Positions 1 to 9,169 are shown, counted from the first letter of the stretch. The stretch is DNA of 64,000 nt from Planctomycetota bacterium (GCA_003576905.1 QEVG01000001.1:186001-250000); one strand, 5' to 3'. The notes: generated by a model not told the origin, from the sequence alone. Program-made: numbers and translations.

Positions 1-1706
1 ACGAGGACCTGCTCGACGTTGTCCACGACGTTATCCCCTCGCGTCGCGGCGGCGCCCGGCTGCACTGGATTGAGCACCCACGGCATGTGCACCTGCGACG
101 TCCCATCGAGCCGAACATCGAGATCGTTCACAAGAATCGGCGTGGGGTCGTCAAGTGCAGGAGACGGCACGGTGCCCGGCGGGTCGGTCCAGCAGATCGT
201 CGCGCGCACCTCGGAATGGGATGCGTCCGAAATCACATACCACAGGAGTTCCTCTCCTTCGCCGAGCGTCTGTTCGCTGATGAGCAGGGGCATGTTCACG
301 TCGGCACTGATAACGTCTGCCGCGCGCTGCGTATTGAGCAGTCCCCAGCCGAACTGATAATCCGGGCCCGGCGCACCGCCGCACTCGTCGGCCGTGTGAA
401 TCGCAAGACCCTTCATGGTTGACGAGAGCATCTCCGGCTCGGTCGAATGGGTCATTGCCCAGTGCTGCTGCAGAAGTCCGAGCGAGCCGCTGACGTTGGG
501 CGACGCCATCGAAGTGCCCGACAGGCTGCCGTAATCGCTATTGTTCAGTTCGAGGCACGAAAAGAGCTGAACGCCGTTGCCGACGACGTCAGGCTTGATG
601 CGGCCGTCGTCCGTCGGACCCCAGCACGAGAACGTCGACATGGTCACGCTGGCAGGACTGGAGTATCCGGCCGGCACGTCGTTCACCGCCCCGACAACCA
701 GTCCGTTCTTGCCGGTCGCGGAATGGCTCACCGAATCGTAGCCATTATTGCCGTCCTTGCTTCGTGTCGCCGTGCTGTATTCGAGCTCTCCCGAAACGGG
801 ATGAAAGTAGTAGTGACCGGTGCCGGGGGCCGGTCCCTGGTTCCGGTCGTTGCCCGCCGCCTTCACCCACAGGTAGCGCGGATTGGCGTGGGAGAACACG
901 TCCCAGGCGCGAGCCTCGTCGCTGTAATAACCAAAATAATGATCCTCGAAATCATTGACGCTCACGTCGCCGAACCAGACCCACACCGCGACCGGAATCG
1001 GACCGCCCCTCGGTTCTTCCGGTCCGCCGGGTTCAAAAATCAGGAACTGTTCCCACCCGGTAATCAATCCATAAGAATGATTCGATATACGAACCCCGCG
1101 CGATTGATAGGCGGTCAGCATCTCGTTGAGGTCGAAGTCCCAGTCATGGCAGTCGAGCTGAGCCTGAAACGCCATACCCTTCGCGGAGGCATTGATGCCA
1201 GCGGCGATCATCGTGCCTGCAACGTGAGTGGCATGAAAGTTGAGCGTGGTGACGAAGTCTCGCTGCGAGGCCCGGCCGGTGAATTCAGTGTGGCTCGTCC
1301 GGACCGCCCCGCCGTCCCAGATTCCCAGTCGAACACCCAGGCCGGTCAAGGAAAGGCCGCCGCCGCCTTCCGGATGAACCAGGTTCGTCTTGACGCTCTT
1401 CGCGGCGACGGCATTGAACGTCTTGTAGTAAAGCGGAATGCCGTTGACGAATTTTTGCAACGAATAGGTTCGCCCGTCCGCATCAGTGGTCGTAACCAGA
1501 ATCCCGCGATCCTTCGCCAGCTGCGCCACCGCCGACTTCTGTGAAACGACAACCTGCGCGCGCGCCGACGGACATGCCAAAGAGCACACCGCGAACAGGA
1601 CTGCGATGCAGCCGGACTGCGCTCGACCACTAAGGCACCGACCCTTCCGCCCCGGCACGCAACCCTTCGCGCCTGTCCTCCCAAGCGTTGCGATTTGAAC
1701 GATCAT
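1..1706 (-). CDS. Secreted subtilisin-like serine protease (S8 family), 3' end cut by window
   Basis: Reading the minus strand gives an open frame of 568 codons that runs off the window start, so the C-terminus is missing. The start is the ATG at 1706, preceded by a GGGAG ribosome site; the N-terminus is basic, then a hydrophobic stretch (about residues 31-50) ending near A-R-A, a probable signal peptide. The S8 catalytic triad is readable: Asp131 in IWDGG, His158 in HATHVAGT, and Ser399 in SGTSMASPNVS. After the catalytic domain the protein continues with a beta-rich segment, as in large secreted bacterial subtilases that carry C-terminal adhesion or sorting domains. It probably degrades extracellular protein. 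It stands alone, divergent from nadE. The protease assignment is firm; the substrate and the missing C-terminal domains are unknown. Confidence 0.93.
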   Translation of the reverse strand, partial: MIVQIATLGRTGAKGCVPGRKGRCLSGRAQSGCIAVLFAVCSLACPSARAQVVVSQKSAVAQLAKDRGILVTTTDADGRTYSLQKFVNGIPLYYKTFNAVAAKSVKTNLVHPEGGGGLSLTGLGVRLGIWDGGAVRTSHTEFTGRASQRDFVTTLNFHATHVAGTMIAAGINASAKGMAFQAQLDCHDWDFDLNEMLTAYQSRGVRISNHSYGLITGWEQFLIFEPGGPEEPRGGPIPVAVWVWFGDVSVNDFEDHYFGYYSDEARAWDVFSHANPRYLWVKAAGNDRNQGPAPGTGHYYFHPVSGELEYSTATRSKDGNNGYDSVSHSATGKNGLVVGAVNDVPAGYSSPASVTMSTFSCWGPTDDGRIKPDVVGNGVQLFSCLELNNSDYGSLSGTSMASPNVSGSLGLLQQHWAMTHSTEPEMLSSTMKGLAIHTADECGGAPGPDYQFGWGLLNTQRAADVISADVNMPLLISEQTLGEGEELLWYVISDASHSEVRATICWTDPPGTVPSPALDDPTPILVNDLDVRLDGTSQVHMPWVLNPVQPGAAATRGDNVVDNVEQVL

Positions 1707-1999
1707 CTTTGAGCTCCCACGAATCGATTGCGCCCATGGAGCGCGACCGCCTTCCAGCGTAAGTCGAACAAGGATGCCCGCCGCTTGTCTGATCGACGCG
1801 TGCCCGGCCCTGCCAGGTTGCGCTCATTAACCCCCGAACCGGGATGATGAGCAGCGCCGACCCTGCCTGGGACGAGGCAGAGGCCCTTGATCGACGTATG
1901 GATTGGCTCAGCCCGCAATTTTAACCGCTATGCCGACGCGCACACAAGTCCCGTTTTCGAGTTTCGCACCACCCGCCCCCGACTAGAATGTCGGGCAGC

Positions 2000-3652
2000 A
2001 TGAACATCGCCTTGGCACAGATAAACCCCATTGTCGGCGACATCTCCGGTAACTGCCGCCGGGTCATCGAGTGTGCCGCGGCAGCGCGCAGCCAGCGCGC
2101 GGACCTCGTGGTGTTTCCCGAACTCACCCTCTGCGGGTACCCACCCAAGGATCTCCTGCTCAAGCCCCGTTTCATCGAAGACATCGGCGCCGCGGCGCGC
2201 CGGCTTGCCGAGTCATTGGCTTCCGGCCCCCCCGTACTCGCAGGCTACGTGCGCCCCACCGAAAAGCCGGTCGGCCGAGCACTGCGCAACGTGATGGCAC
2301 TCCTCCGCGACGGCCGGGTCGCCGCGGAGTGCGTCAAAATGCTGTTGCCCACCTACGATGTCTTCGACGAACACCGCTACTTCGAGCCGGCCGAGTCCGC
2401 CACCGTGATCGAACTCGACGCCGGCGCCCGGAAGTGGCGGATCGGCGTTACAATCTGCGAAGACCTGTGGACCGATGGACAGCTTCTGGGCCGCCAGCTC
2501 TATGACCGGAACCCGCCGCAGGACCTCGTGAAATCGGGCATCGATTTGATCGTCAACGCCTCCGCATCCCCGTTCGTCATTGGAAAACAGGCCCTCCGTG
2601 AGCGGCTCATGGCCGGCCATGCTCGCAACGGCCGTGTCCCGATCTACTACGTAAACCAGGTCGGTGGCAACGACGAACTTGTATTCGACGGGGCAAGTTG
2701 CGTTTTCGGTCCCGACGGGTCCATCTTGGCAAGGGCCCGCGCCTTCTCTGAAGACATCCTATGCTTTGATGCGCAATCGGCCGGGCATGGCCGGGTCGAG
2801 ACATATCCCGACGACCTCGACTCCGTGTGGGATGCGCTCGTTCTCGGGACACGCGACTATGTCTCCAAGTGTGGATTCAGGGAGGTCGTTCTGGGCTTGT
2901 CCGGTGGGATCGACTCCGCGCTGACCGCGTGTCTGGCTGTCGAGGCCCTGTCGAAGGACCGGGTTCACGGCGTCGCCATGCCGTCGCGATACAGCAGCGA
3001 TCACAGTCTTGCCGACGCCGAAGCCCTGGCACGAAACCTCGGGATAGACTATCGAGTCATACCCATCGAACCGATGCACGAAGCCTTTGAGCGGGGTCTT
3101 GCGCCGGCGTTTGAGGGTCGCGGGCCCGACATCACCGAGGAGAATGTCCAGGCGCGAATCCGCGGCAACATCCTCATGAGCCTCTCCAACAAGTTCGGCT
3201 GGCTGCTACTCACCACCGGCAACAAGAGCGAGCTTGCCGTCGGGTACTGCACGCTGTACGGCGACATGTGCGGGGGGCTGGCGCTCATCAGCGATGTCCC
3301 CAAGACAATGGTCTATCAACTTGCGCGGCGCTACAACGACCGCCGCCGTCCGCCGATCATCCCCGAATCCAGCATCACCAAGGTTCCCTCAGCGGAGCTG
3401 CGCCCCGACCAGCATGATCAACAGTCGCTCCCACCCTATGAGATTCTCGACGCAATCCTTCATCGATACGTCGAGCTGGAGCAGGCGCCCGACACAATTC
3501 AGGCCGCCGGCTTCGACGAAGGGACGGTTCGCGAGGTAATCCGAATGGTCGATCGAAACGAGTACAAGCGCAAGCAGGCCGCCACCGGCCTGAAGGTCAC
3601 CAGCCGCGCCTTCGGCGGGGGCCGGCGGATGCCCATCGCTGCGAGCTTTTGA
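2000..3652 (+). CDS. nadE: Glutamine-dependent NAD+ synthetase
   Basis: Last step of NAD+ biosynthesis: amidates deamido-NAD+ using glutamine as nitrogen source and ATP. The 550-residue protein has both halves of the bacterial two-domain enzyme. The N-terminal nitrilase-type glutaminase carries the Glu-Lys-Cys triad (E41 in FPELTLCGYPP, K114 in CVKMLLPTYDVF, C153 in ICEDLW). The C-terminal synthetase domain has the PP-loop SGGIDSA at about 301-307 and the STTGNKSE-like stretch LTTGNKSELAVGY. I start at the second in-frame ATG (MNIALAQINP) because the family begins there; an upstream ATG at 1988 would add only four residues and neither has a clear Shine-Dalgarno. It is followed 92 bases later by a secreted beta-propeller gene. 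Cytoplasmic housekeeping enzyme. Confidence 0.97.
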   Translation: MNIALAQINPIVGDISGNCRRVIECAAAARSQRADLVVFPELTLCGYPPKDLLLKPRFIEDIGAAARRLAESLASGPPVLAGYVRPTEKPVGRALRNVMALLRDGRVAAECVKMLLPTYDVFDEHRYFEPAESATVIELDAGARKWRIGVTICEDLWTDGQLLGRQLYDRNPPQDLVKSGIDLIVNASASPFVIGKQALRERLMAGHARNGRVPIYYVNQVGGNDELVFDGASCVFGPDGSILARARAFSEDILCFDAQSAGHGRVETYPDDLDSVWDALVLGTRDYVSKCGFREVVLGLSGGIDSALTACLAVEALSKDRVHGVAMPSRYSSDHSLADAEALARNLGIDYRVIPIEPMHEAFERGLAPAFEGRGPDITEENVQARIRGNILMSLSNKFGWLLLTTGNKSELAVGYCTLYGDMCGGLALISDVPKTMVYQLARRYNDRRRPPIIPESSITKVPSAELRPDQHDQQSLPPYEILDAILHRYVELEQAPDTIQAAGFDEGTVREVIRMVDRNEYKRKQAATGLKVTSRAFGGGRRMPIAASF

Positions 3653-3744
3653 CGGACTCCTACCGGCCGCAATCGCCTCCGGCCCCCTTCCCAGATGTCC
3701 GTGTTACAATCCGCCTCGTTAAGTCGAAGCCGGAGCCCCCTTCC

Positions 3745-5028
3745 ATGAACCGACACAATCTGAGGTACGTTCACCCGACGTCGCCGGTCCATCCGGACCC
3801 CGATCACGGCGCAACTCGAACGACATTGGCAGTCCTGGCGATCCTATTGTTCGTGCAAACGCCGCAGCGGGTCCGCGCCGACGACTGGCCCTGTTTCCGA
3901 GGTCCTTCCCACGACGGCGCCAGCCCCGTCAAGCTACCCGCGCTCGAATGGGCAAAGAATCCGAAGGTTCTCTGGCGCCGGACCCTTGGCCGGGCGTTCA
4001 GTTCCTTCGCCGTCGTCGGAAATCGCCTGTACACCTGCGGCGAAGAAGATCAGCGTCAGGTTCTGTTATGCCTTCACGCCGACACCGGGGAAATCATCTG
4101 GAAACGACCGTTCGAGCGCGAGATCACCGATCCCGACCCCAACCTCTTTGGAACGCGCTCCACGCCAACGGTCGATTCGGGCCGCGTCTATATCGTCGGC
4201 GGCCACGAAACCCTGCTCTGCTGTGACGCGGACACCGGTTCAGAGCTCTGGAACCTCAAGCTCGATGGCCGCCCGCATTGGGGCTATGCGGGTTCCGTAC
4301 TTATCGAGGGGGACAAGGCGATCTTTCAGGCGGGCGGCTCCCGGGGTTCCCTCTGCGCCGTGAACAAGTCGAACGGAGAGCCGATCTGGAAATCCGGGAC
4401 CGCGCATACTGCCTATGCGACACCCTTGCCGTTCTCATTCAGGGACGCGCGCTATGTGTGCGCCGTCATGGCGAATTCGGCGATCGTTGTCGAAGTCGGA
4501 AGCGGACGTCAGGTCCTTGAAATTCCCCGCCCATCCCACGAGGGAGTCAATGTCGCCATGCCGATTTACCACGAAGGACACCTTTTCCTTTCGACCGGGT
4601 ATGGGCACGGCTGCGCCGTCTACAGGCTTGAGACGAAAAACGGCGGGCTTGACGCCGAGGAAGTCTGGTCTAACAAGGCCCTTAAGAACAAATTCCAGAC
4701 GCCCGTTCTGTACGACGGAAACCTCTATTCCTGCGACGAGATCTCACTCAAATGCGTCGAGTTCCTGACGGGCAAAACGCACTGGCGCAAGGGCGGGTCA
4801 CTTTCCCGCGGCTACGCCCATGGAACCGTCACGCTGGCCGATGGTCACTTGATCATTCTGTCGGCAAAAGGTGAGTTGCAGATTGCCAGGGCAACACCCG
4901 ATGGCTTCACCCCCCTCGTAAAATCGAAGATCCTCGACGGCCGCTGCTGGACGGTGCCGGTGCTTATCAACAACCGAATGTATGCGCGAAGCAATACCGA
5001 GGCCGTGTGCATCTCCGTCGCGGAATAA
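3745..5028 (+). CDS. Secreted PQQ-like beta-propeller repeat protein
   Basis: A 427-residue protein with an N-terminal hydrophobic segment (about residues 24-42, TTLAVLAILLFVQTPQ) and then DDWPCFRGPSHDG, the typical mature start of planctomycete PQQ-like propeller proteins. The body is made of repeated blades with the signature of tryptophan-docking motifs, for example DTGEIIWKRPF, DTGSELWNLKL, SNGEPIWKSG and LTGKTHWRKGG. The open frame can be extended upstream to a TTG at 3649 overlapping the nadE stop, but ATG 3745 gives a sensible signal peptide. No catalytic residues of quinoprotein dehydrogenases can be recognised, so it is more likely a binding or scaffold propeller than an enzyme. A homologous-architecture gene lies at 46166-47557. 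Role unknown. Confidence 0.88.
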   Translation: MNRHNLRYVHPTSPVHPDPDHGATRTTLAVLAILLFVQTPQRVRADDWPCFRGPSHDGASPVKLPALEWAKNPKVLWRRTLGRAFSSFAVVGNRLYTCGEEDQRQVLLCLHADTGEIIWKRPFEREITDPDPNLFGTRSTPTVDSGRVYIVGGHETLLCCDADTGSELWNLKLDGRPHWGYAGSVLIEGDKAIFQAGGSRGSLCAVNKSNGEPIWKSGTAHTAYATPLPFSFRDARYVCAVMANSAIVVEVGSGRQVLEIPRPSHEGVNVAMPIYHEGHLFLSTGYGHGCAVYRLETKNGGLDAEEVWSNKALKNKFQTPVLYDGNLYSCDEISLKCVEFLTGKTHWRKGGSLSRGYAHGTVTLADGHLIILSAKGELQIARATPDGFTPLVKSKILDGRCWTVPVLINNRMYARSNTEAVCISVAE

Positions 5029-5038
5029 ACCCCGAAAC

Positions 5039-5072
5039 AAAAAAAGCCCCGACGACGCGCGGTCATCGGGGC
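5039..5072 (-). terminator. Intrinsic terminator of the tRNA-Glu transcript
   Basis: On the minus strand a GCCCCGA / TCGGGGC stem (5066-5072 with 5046-5052) is followed directly by seven T residues (5045-5039). It sits 13 bases downstream of the tRNA 3' end. The T tract is on the minus side only, so it ends the tRNA transcript rather than the converging propeller gene. Confidence 0.85.
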
Positions 5073-5084
5073 CTCGTGCTTACG

Positions 5085-5157
5085 CACCCCCACGGGGACT
5101 CGAACCCCGGTCTCCAGGATGAGAACCTGATATCCTAGGCCACTAGACGATGGGGGC
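5085..5157 (-). tRNA. tRNA-Glu (anticodon CUC)
   Basis: The minus strand from 5157 to 5085 folds as a 73-nt cloverleaf: acceptor arm GCCCCCA with TGGGGGT, D-arm with the TCTAGTGGCCTAGGA stretch, anticodon arm TCAGG-TTCTCAT-CCTGG, and T-arm CCGGG-GTTCGAGT-CCCGT region. The anticodon at loop positions 3-5 is CTC, reading GAG (glutamate). The discriminator base is G, usual for tRNA-Glu, and the first acceptor pair is a G-T wobble in the DNA notation. CCA is not encoded. It is a single-gene unit with its own promoter and terminator. Confidence 0.96.
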
Positions 5158-5218
5158 CGGATACGCCCGCCGGCCTGATTGCCATGCCGAACGAGCCAGA
5201 CTGAAGGAGGACGGGTGT

Positions 5219-5247
5219 ATTAAAGACCAAGCCCGGTGTTCTGGCAA
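5219..5247 (-). promoter_or_regulatory. Sigma-70-type promoter of tRNA-Glu
   Basis: On the minus strand TTGCCA (5247-5242) and TTTAAT (5224-5219) are separated by exactly 17 bases. Transcription would begin near 5212, leaving a leader of about 55 bases before the mature tRNA 5' end. Confidence 0.55.
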
Positions 5248-5526
5248 GTCCCTTGTCTCGACAGGGAGTCAGTATGGCGTGGCACCCGCTGTTAGCCGGT
5301 GTGTTCATCTGCCCCCCAACGTGCGCACGGCCCCGGCGACTCGGCCCACCCTTGCCGATGGGACGCGGATTGCGTTCGCCCAGGTCTCCGAGCACTTGGC
5401 CCGCCCCGTCGCCCGCCGTCCAACCCCCGCGTTGTAACCCCTCGCAACGGTCGATATACTCGATTCAAGGTATGTGGGCCGAGCGATTCGAGTGCTCCGG
5501 CCGTCGAGTCCCCAAGAGTTGGTTTA
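5248..5526. other. Non-coding gap between tRNA promoter and zinc-ribbon gene
   Basis: Together with the tRNA leader this makes a gene-free stretch of about 370 bases. Short frames here lack coding character or recognisable motifs. It should hold the promoter for the zinc-ribbon gene at 5527, but I see no clear -35/-10 pair. Confidence 0.5.
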
Positions 5527-5757
5527 ATGCCGCTTTACGAATTCCATTGTGCCGCGTGTGACAGCGACTTCGAGGAGTTGGTCCGCACATCCGAAGACGC
5601 CGTGTCCGTCGGCTGCATCCATTGCGGAAGCCCACGGGTCACTCGCAAGTTCAGCACGTTTTCCGCCCGGTCCGGTACCACAGCGCCGTCCCCCGCCCCC
5701 CTGCCCATGGGCGGCTGCGGCCGATGCGGAGACCCGTCTGGCCCTTGCGCCCTGTGA
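5527..5757 (+). CDS. FmdB-type zinc ribbon protein
   Basis: A 76-residue protein that opens with MPLYEFHCAACDSDFEELV and carries two CxxC knuckles (CAAC at about residues 8-11, CIHC at about 31-34), the pattern of the small FmdB/CxxC putative regulatory family. A further Cys cluster, CGRCGDPSGPC, closes the protein, as in many members. The start is ATG 5527, matching the family N-terminus exactly. It probably binds one zinc ion. The family's molecular role is not established; members often sit near translation or envelope genes. Here it is followed 25 bases later by a membrane-protein gene on the same strand. Confidence 0.85.
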   Translation: MPLYEFHCAACDSDFEELVRTSEDAVSVGCIHCGSPRVTRKFSTFSARSGTTAPSPAPLPMGGCGRCGDPSGPCAL

Positions 5758-5782
5758 CCCGCACCTGGTAAGGACAGCCCGG

Positions 5783-6241
5783 ATGGCAAAGCCCGCAAAA
5801 GAAGCCGTGCCCGCTGGCGTACCTCCCGCCCCTCTTGCCGCTTTCCTGGCGTGGGTCCTGCCGGGGCTGGGTCACTGGTTGATCGGCGAACGCGCCCGCG
5901 GGGCGATCTTTTTCGTCGTGATTACGGTCACTTTTTGGGGCGGAATCGCAGTCGGTGGTGTGCGGACGACCATTACGCCTCGTGAAAACGGCGCGTGGAT
6001 TGCAGCGCAGCTCTGCGTCGGAAGCCAGGCCCTGGGCGCACTCTACTGGAGCCACCGGCGAAGCATTACTCATAAGGACGAAGCCAAGGCCCCGTGGCCC
6101 GCCTCCAATATTTCCGTCGTGTATGCCGGCGTGGCCGGTCTGCTCAACCTTCTGGTGATCATTGACGTACTTTCCCGCGTGGAGGCCAGGCAAGCCATGT
6201 CATTCGCCCGGCCCCCTCCACAGGTTCGGGGGAGGGCATAG
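5783..6241 (+). CDS. Small integral membrane protein (DUF6677-like?)
   Basis: A 152-residue protein with hydrophobic segments at about residues 17-35 (AAFLAWVLPGLGHWLIG), 38-58 (ARGAIFFVVITVTFWGGIAV), 75-95 and 115-132 (VYAGVAGLLNLLVIIDVL), suggesting three or four membrane passes. The opening motif A-W-x-x-P-G-x-G-H is like a planctomycete family of unknown function (my recollection is DUF6677; unverified). The stop codon is immediately followed by the ATG of the next small membrane protein, so the two are probably translated together. Function unknown. Confidence 0.75.
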   Translation: MAKPAKEAVPAGVPPAPLAAFLAWVLPGLGHWLIGERARGAIFFVVITVTFWGGIAVGGVRTTITPRENGAWIAAQLCVGSQALGALYWSHRRSITHKDEAKAPWPASNISVVYAGVAGLLNLLVIIDVLSRVEARQAMSFARPPPQVRGRA

Positions 6242-6472
6242 ATGAGTGAGAACCTTGCAACTTTTTTTACGCAACCGGTGACGATCAACGGTGTCGGCCG
6301 GCTCGCGATGCTGATCCCGCTGACGCTGAGCATCAGCATCGTCTACAAGACCATGCGATGCGAGCGCCTTTCGCGGGTGCCCGCTGCCAGCGTGGTTCTT
6401 ACGATCATGATTCTGCTCAGCATGGGAATGATCGGCCTCGTGCTTTTGGTCCTGTTCAGACTGCTCGCTTAG
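6242..6472 (+). CDS. 76-residue membrane protein, partner of upstream gene
   Basis: Starts at the base after the stop of the preceding membrane-protein gene. The product has two predicted membrane helices, about residues 21-36 (RLAMLIPLTLSISIVY) and 48-74 (VVLTIMILLSMGMIGLVLL), joined by a short basic loop. The exact gene junction, the same strand and the shared membrane nature argue that both proteins act in one complex. No known family recognised. Confidence 0.7.
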   Translation: MSENLATFFTQPVTINGVGRLAMLIPLTLSISIVYKTMRCERLSRVPAASVVLTIMILLSMGMIGLVLLVLFRLLA

Positions 6473-6576
6473 GGGGTCGTGCCAGAGAACTGCCCGCTCG
6501 CTCCGAATCACTGCGCATGCCGCGGTTTCTCCCGGTTTTCGGGGCGAAAACCGAATCACATTTTCAGAGGTCCGCG

Positions 6577-7755
6577 ATGCTAAGAAACGTAACGTCTTTC
6601 TTGTTCACAATTCTTGCACTCAGCGCGGTGCTCGTTAACTCTGCCGCTCGCGCACAAGCGCCGGCCGCGCCGCCGCCCCCGAAGCCGGGGGGCCCCGCGC
6701 CTGTCGCCAGCCCCGAAGGCGCGTCGTGGTCGCTCGACTCCGCCAGCCATGACTTCGGAACGACCTGGGCCGGGACGATGATGACCCACACGTTCATCGT
6801 CACGAACAAGGGAAACGACGTTCTGAAGATCCTCGAAGCCAAGCCGCGCTGCGCCTGCTCGGTCTCTGAAGACTACACCCGCGAAATCCCGCCCGGCGGA
6901 CAGGGAAACATCCCTTTCAAGCTCAACACCGCACTCAAGTCGGGCCAGGTCTCCGAAAGCCTTGTCATCAAGACCAGTGACCCGGTCCAGCCCTACATGA
7001 CGATCGAAATGCGCGGCTTCGTGAAGACCATCTGCAAGCTCGAAGTCATCGACGACAGCGTCGCCAAGCCGGGCACCACGGAATTCGCCAATATCCGAAA
7101 CACCGCCGCCAACTTCGGGCGCGTCAAGACCGACCAGAAGGTCTGGCGAAAGATCAGGATGGAAAACACAAGCGGGCAGCCTCTCGATCTAAAACTCCAG
7201 GGCATCAATCAGCCGACGCCGCGCTTCAAGGCCGAATTGAAGGAAATCAAGCCCAGGGAACTTTTCGAATTGAGCGTGACCGGCGAGCCGCCGTTTCCGT
7301 CCGGGTACACCAATGGCATGATTTCCTTTACTACAGGCATCGCCGAGCAGTCGGAGTTTCAGGTCGGCATCTACGCCTATGTCCCGCCGAGGATCGAGGT
7401 CATGCCGCCCAGGATGGTGGTCAATCCGAAATACCCCATCCAGACAATGCGATCCCTGAAGGTCAACAACAACGGCGACAGGCATTTCGAGATCAGCTCG
7501 ATCTCGTGCAGCAATCCAGACTTTGTCCTTATTCTCCGGGCCCCGTTGCCGGGCACACCGAAGACCCGCGAGATCCAGGTAAAACTGCCGCTCGGTCAGT
7601 ACCAGCCGCCGCGCTACGGAGACATCATCCGCATCGAAACCACCGATCCCGAGCAGCCGGTGATCGACGTGTACGTGCTTCCCGAGCTCAACATGGAGCC
7701 GGAACCGCGCCCGGAAGGCCTGCCTCTCGTCTTTCACGCCGGACGAATGAACTAG
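6577..7755 (+). CDS. Secreted DUF1573 protein
   Basis: A 392-residue exported protein. The start ATG 6577 follows an AGAGG ribosome site; a signal peptide (LFTILALSAVLVNSAARAQA) ends near residue 26, followed by a proline-rich linker. The domain from about residue 50 has the DUF1573 hallmark: H-D-F-G-T, then FIVTNKGNDVLKI and P-R-C-A-C-S-V, then IPPGGQGNIPFKLNT, an immunoglobulin-like beta sandwich common in Bacteroidota and Planctomycetota. Two more sandwich-like segments follow (around IKPRELFELSVTGEPP and IRIETTDPEQPVIDVYVLPEL). Probably periplasmic or surface-bound; binding partner unknown. Confidence 0.85.
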   Translation: MLRNVTSFLFTILALSAVLVNSAARAQAPAAPPPPKPGGPAPVASPEGASWSLDSASHDFGTTWAGTMMTHTFIVTNKGNDVLKILEAKPRCACSVSEDYTREIPPGGQGNIPFKLNTALKSGQVSESLVIKTSDPVQPYMTIEMRGFVKTICKLEVIDDSVAKPGTTEFANIRNTAANFGRVKTDQKVWRKIRMENTSGQPLDLKLQGINQPTPRFKAELKEIKPRELFELSVTGEPPFPSGYTNGMISFTTGIAEQSEFQVGIYAYVPPRIEVMPPRMVVNPKYPIQTMRSLKVNNNGDRHFEISSISCSNPDFVLILRAPLPGTPKTREIQVKLPLGQYQPPRYGDIIRIETTDPEQPVIDVYVLPELNMEPEPRPEGLPLVFHAGRMN

Positions 7756-7820
7756 CGCCGTCCGCATCGGCGCTTGCTTCGGCGCTTCAGCGAATCCAGG
7801 AATGCGATAGAATCCCCGCG

Positions 7821-8918
7821 ATGAGAGCCCGTCGCCGATGGCTGGATTATTCGCAGTACGTGCTCGTCCGGCTGGTGGCGATGCTCTTCTCGTGCTTCCC
7901 CATCGACACGAATCTTCGGCTCATGCGTAAGCTGGGCTGTCTCTGGTTTACGCTGCCCTATGCCCTGCCCGAGACAAGGTTTCCGCCGTGGCTCAAGCGC
8001 ATCGGCGTATTCCGGTGGCTCGGGGGTGTGGAGCATGCCGCCAACAAGCTCCTCTGGAAATTCCGCGATCACCGCCATAGGGCGGAGAACCACATCCGCG
8101 CGTCGTTTCCGGAGTTCACGAACGACCAGGTGCGCCACGTTGCCCTCGGATCCATGCAACAGCTTGCCATGCTGGCCGTCGAACTCCTCCTCGCCCCGCG
8201 ACTCATCACGCAGTGGACATGGGCCCGGCACGTCAAGCTCGGGAAGCTCGACGACGCCATCCGCGTCCTCCTCGACCGCCGCGGATGCATCATGATCACC
8301 GGGCACTACGGCAACTGGGAGCTGCTCGGCTTCACACTGGCCACGCTTGGCTTCGACATCGTGGCGGTCATGCGGCCCCTCGACAACGAGTATCTGAATC
8401 GCTTCCTGCTCGACCGCCGAGAAGAGAGCGGGCTTCGTCTGCTTTATAAAAAGGGCGCGACCCAGTCAGCGGAAGACGTCATCGAGTCGCGCGGCGCGCT
8501 CTGTTTCATCGCCGATCAGAATGCCGGGAGCAAGGGTGTCTTCGTCGATTTCTTCGGTCGGAAGGCATCCACGTACAAGTCCATCGGCCTGCTCGCCATG
8601 CAGTTGGAAGTCCCGATCGTCTGCGGCTGCGCCCGCCGCGTTTCGCAGCGATTCGAATACGAAGTGGATGTAAACCGAATCGTTTACCCGCACGAGTGGC
8701 GCGACAAGGATGACCCGCTCCTTTGGATCACGCAACAGTACTCAAAGGCAATGGAAGACGCGATCCGAGTGGCCCCTGAACAGTACCTGTGGATCCACCG
8801 GCGCTGGAAGTCGCGCCCGAAGGAAGAGCTGAAGAACGCCGGCGCTTCCCCCAAGCCGCCGCCGGCAACCATCGAGGCAGACCTTCTCGAACCAGCGGAC
8901 ACGATTCGAAAGGATTAG
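7821..8918 (+). CDS. LpxL/HtrB-type lipid A acyltransferase
   Basis: A 365-residue membrane-associated acyltransferase of the lysophospholipid/lipid A family. The catalytic H-x4-E motif is H162-Y-G-N-W-E167 in ITGHYGNWELLG, and a second family block is DQNAGSKGVFVDFFG around residues 235-250. The N-terminus has a hydrophobic membrane anchor (VLVRLVAMLFSCFPID). Such enzymes add a secondary acyl chain from acyl-ACP to the lipid A precursor at the inner face of the inner membrane. This fits the LPS core operon at 12.5-19 kb and FabI at 19 kb. The C-terminal ~30 residues are a low-complexity Pro/Ala tail. Whether it acts on lipid A or another lipid (for example ornithine lipid) is not decided by sequence. 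Confidence 0.88.
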   Translation: MRARRRWLDYSQYVLVRLVAMLFSCFPIDTNLRLMRKLGCLWFTLPYALPETRFPPWLKRIGVFRWLGGVEHAANKLLWKFRDHRHRAENHIRASFPEFTNDQVRHVALGSMQQLAMLAVELLLAPRLITQWTWARHVKLGKLDDAIRVLLDRRGCIMITGHYGNWELLGFTLATLGFDIVAVMRPLDNEYLNRFLLDRREESGLRLLYKKGATQSAEDVIESRGALCFIADQNAGSKGVFVDFFGRKASTYKSIGLLAMQLEVPIVCGCARRVSQRFEYEVDVNRIVYPHEWRDKDDPLLWITQQYSKAMEDAIRVAPEQYLWIHRRWKSRPKEELKNAGASPKPPPATIEADLLEPADTIRKD

Positions 8919-9096
8919 CGCCAACTTCGAGCGAGCATCGCGGGCGCCGGGTGAGCATGGCCTCGGGCCCGAACTACACATCGCTCTGCCCGTTTTTTCG
9001 AATGATGTGGCATTTTGAATAGAGCGCGGGCCCTGACGAGAAAGCCCCTTGCCCCCTCTCCGTCATGCCGGCTCACCCGTCCCTACCCATGAGAAA

Positions 9097-9124
9097 AGGG
9101 GTTCGGCCTTTCGACCGAACCCCT
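9097..9124 (-). terminator. Intrinsic terminator of the repeat lipoprotein gene
   Basis: Perfect 10-bp stem AGGGGTTCGG / CCGAACCCCT with an 8-base loop. On the minus strand it is followed by TTTTCTC. It lies 46 bases past the stop of the gene at 9170-12055. Confidence 0.75.
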
Positions 9125-9169
9125 GGTGTTGCATGACCCATCCTTCAGACTTTCGGCATGAGCCGGTGG

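Noticed and set aside
447-1544. 365-codon forward open frame
   Set aside because: Antisense to the subtilase, whose catalytic triad is intact on the minus strand.
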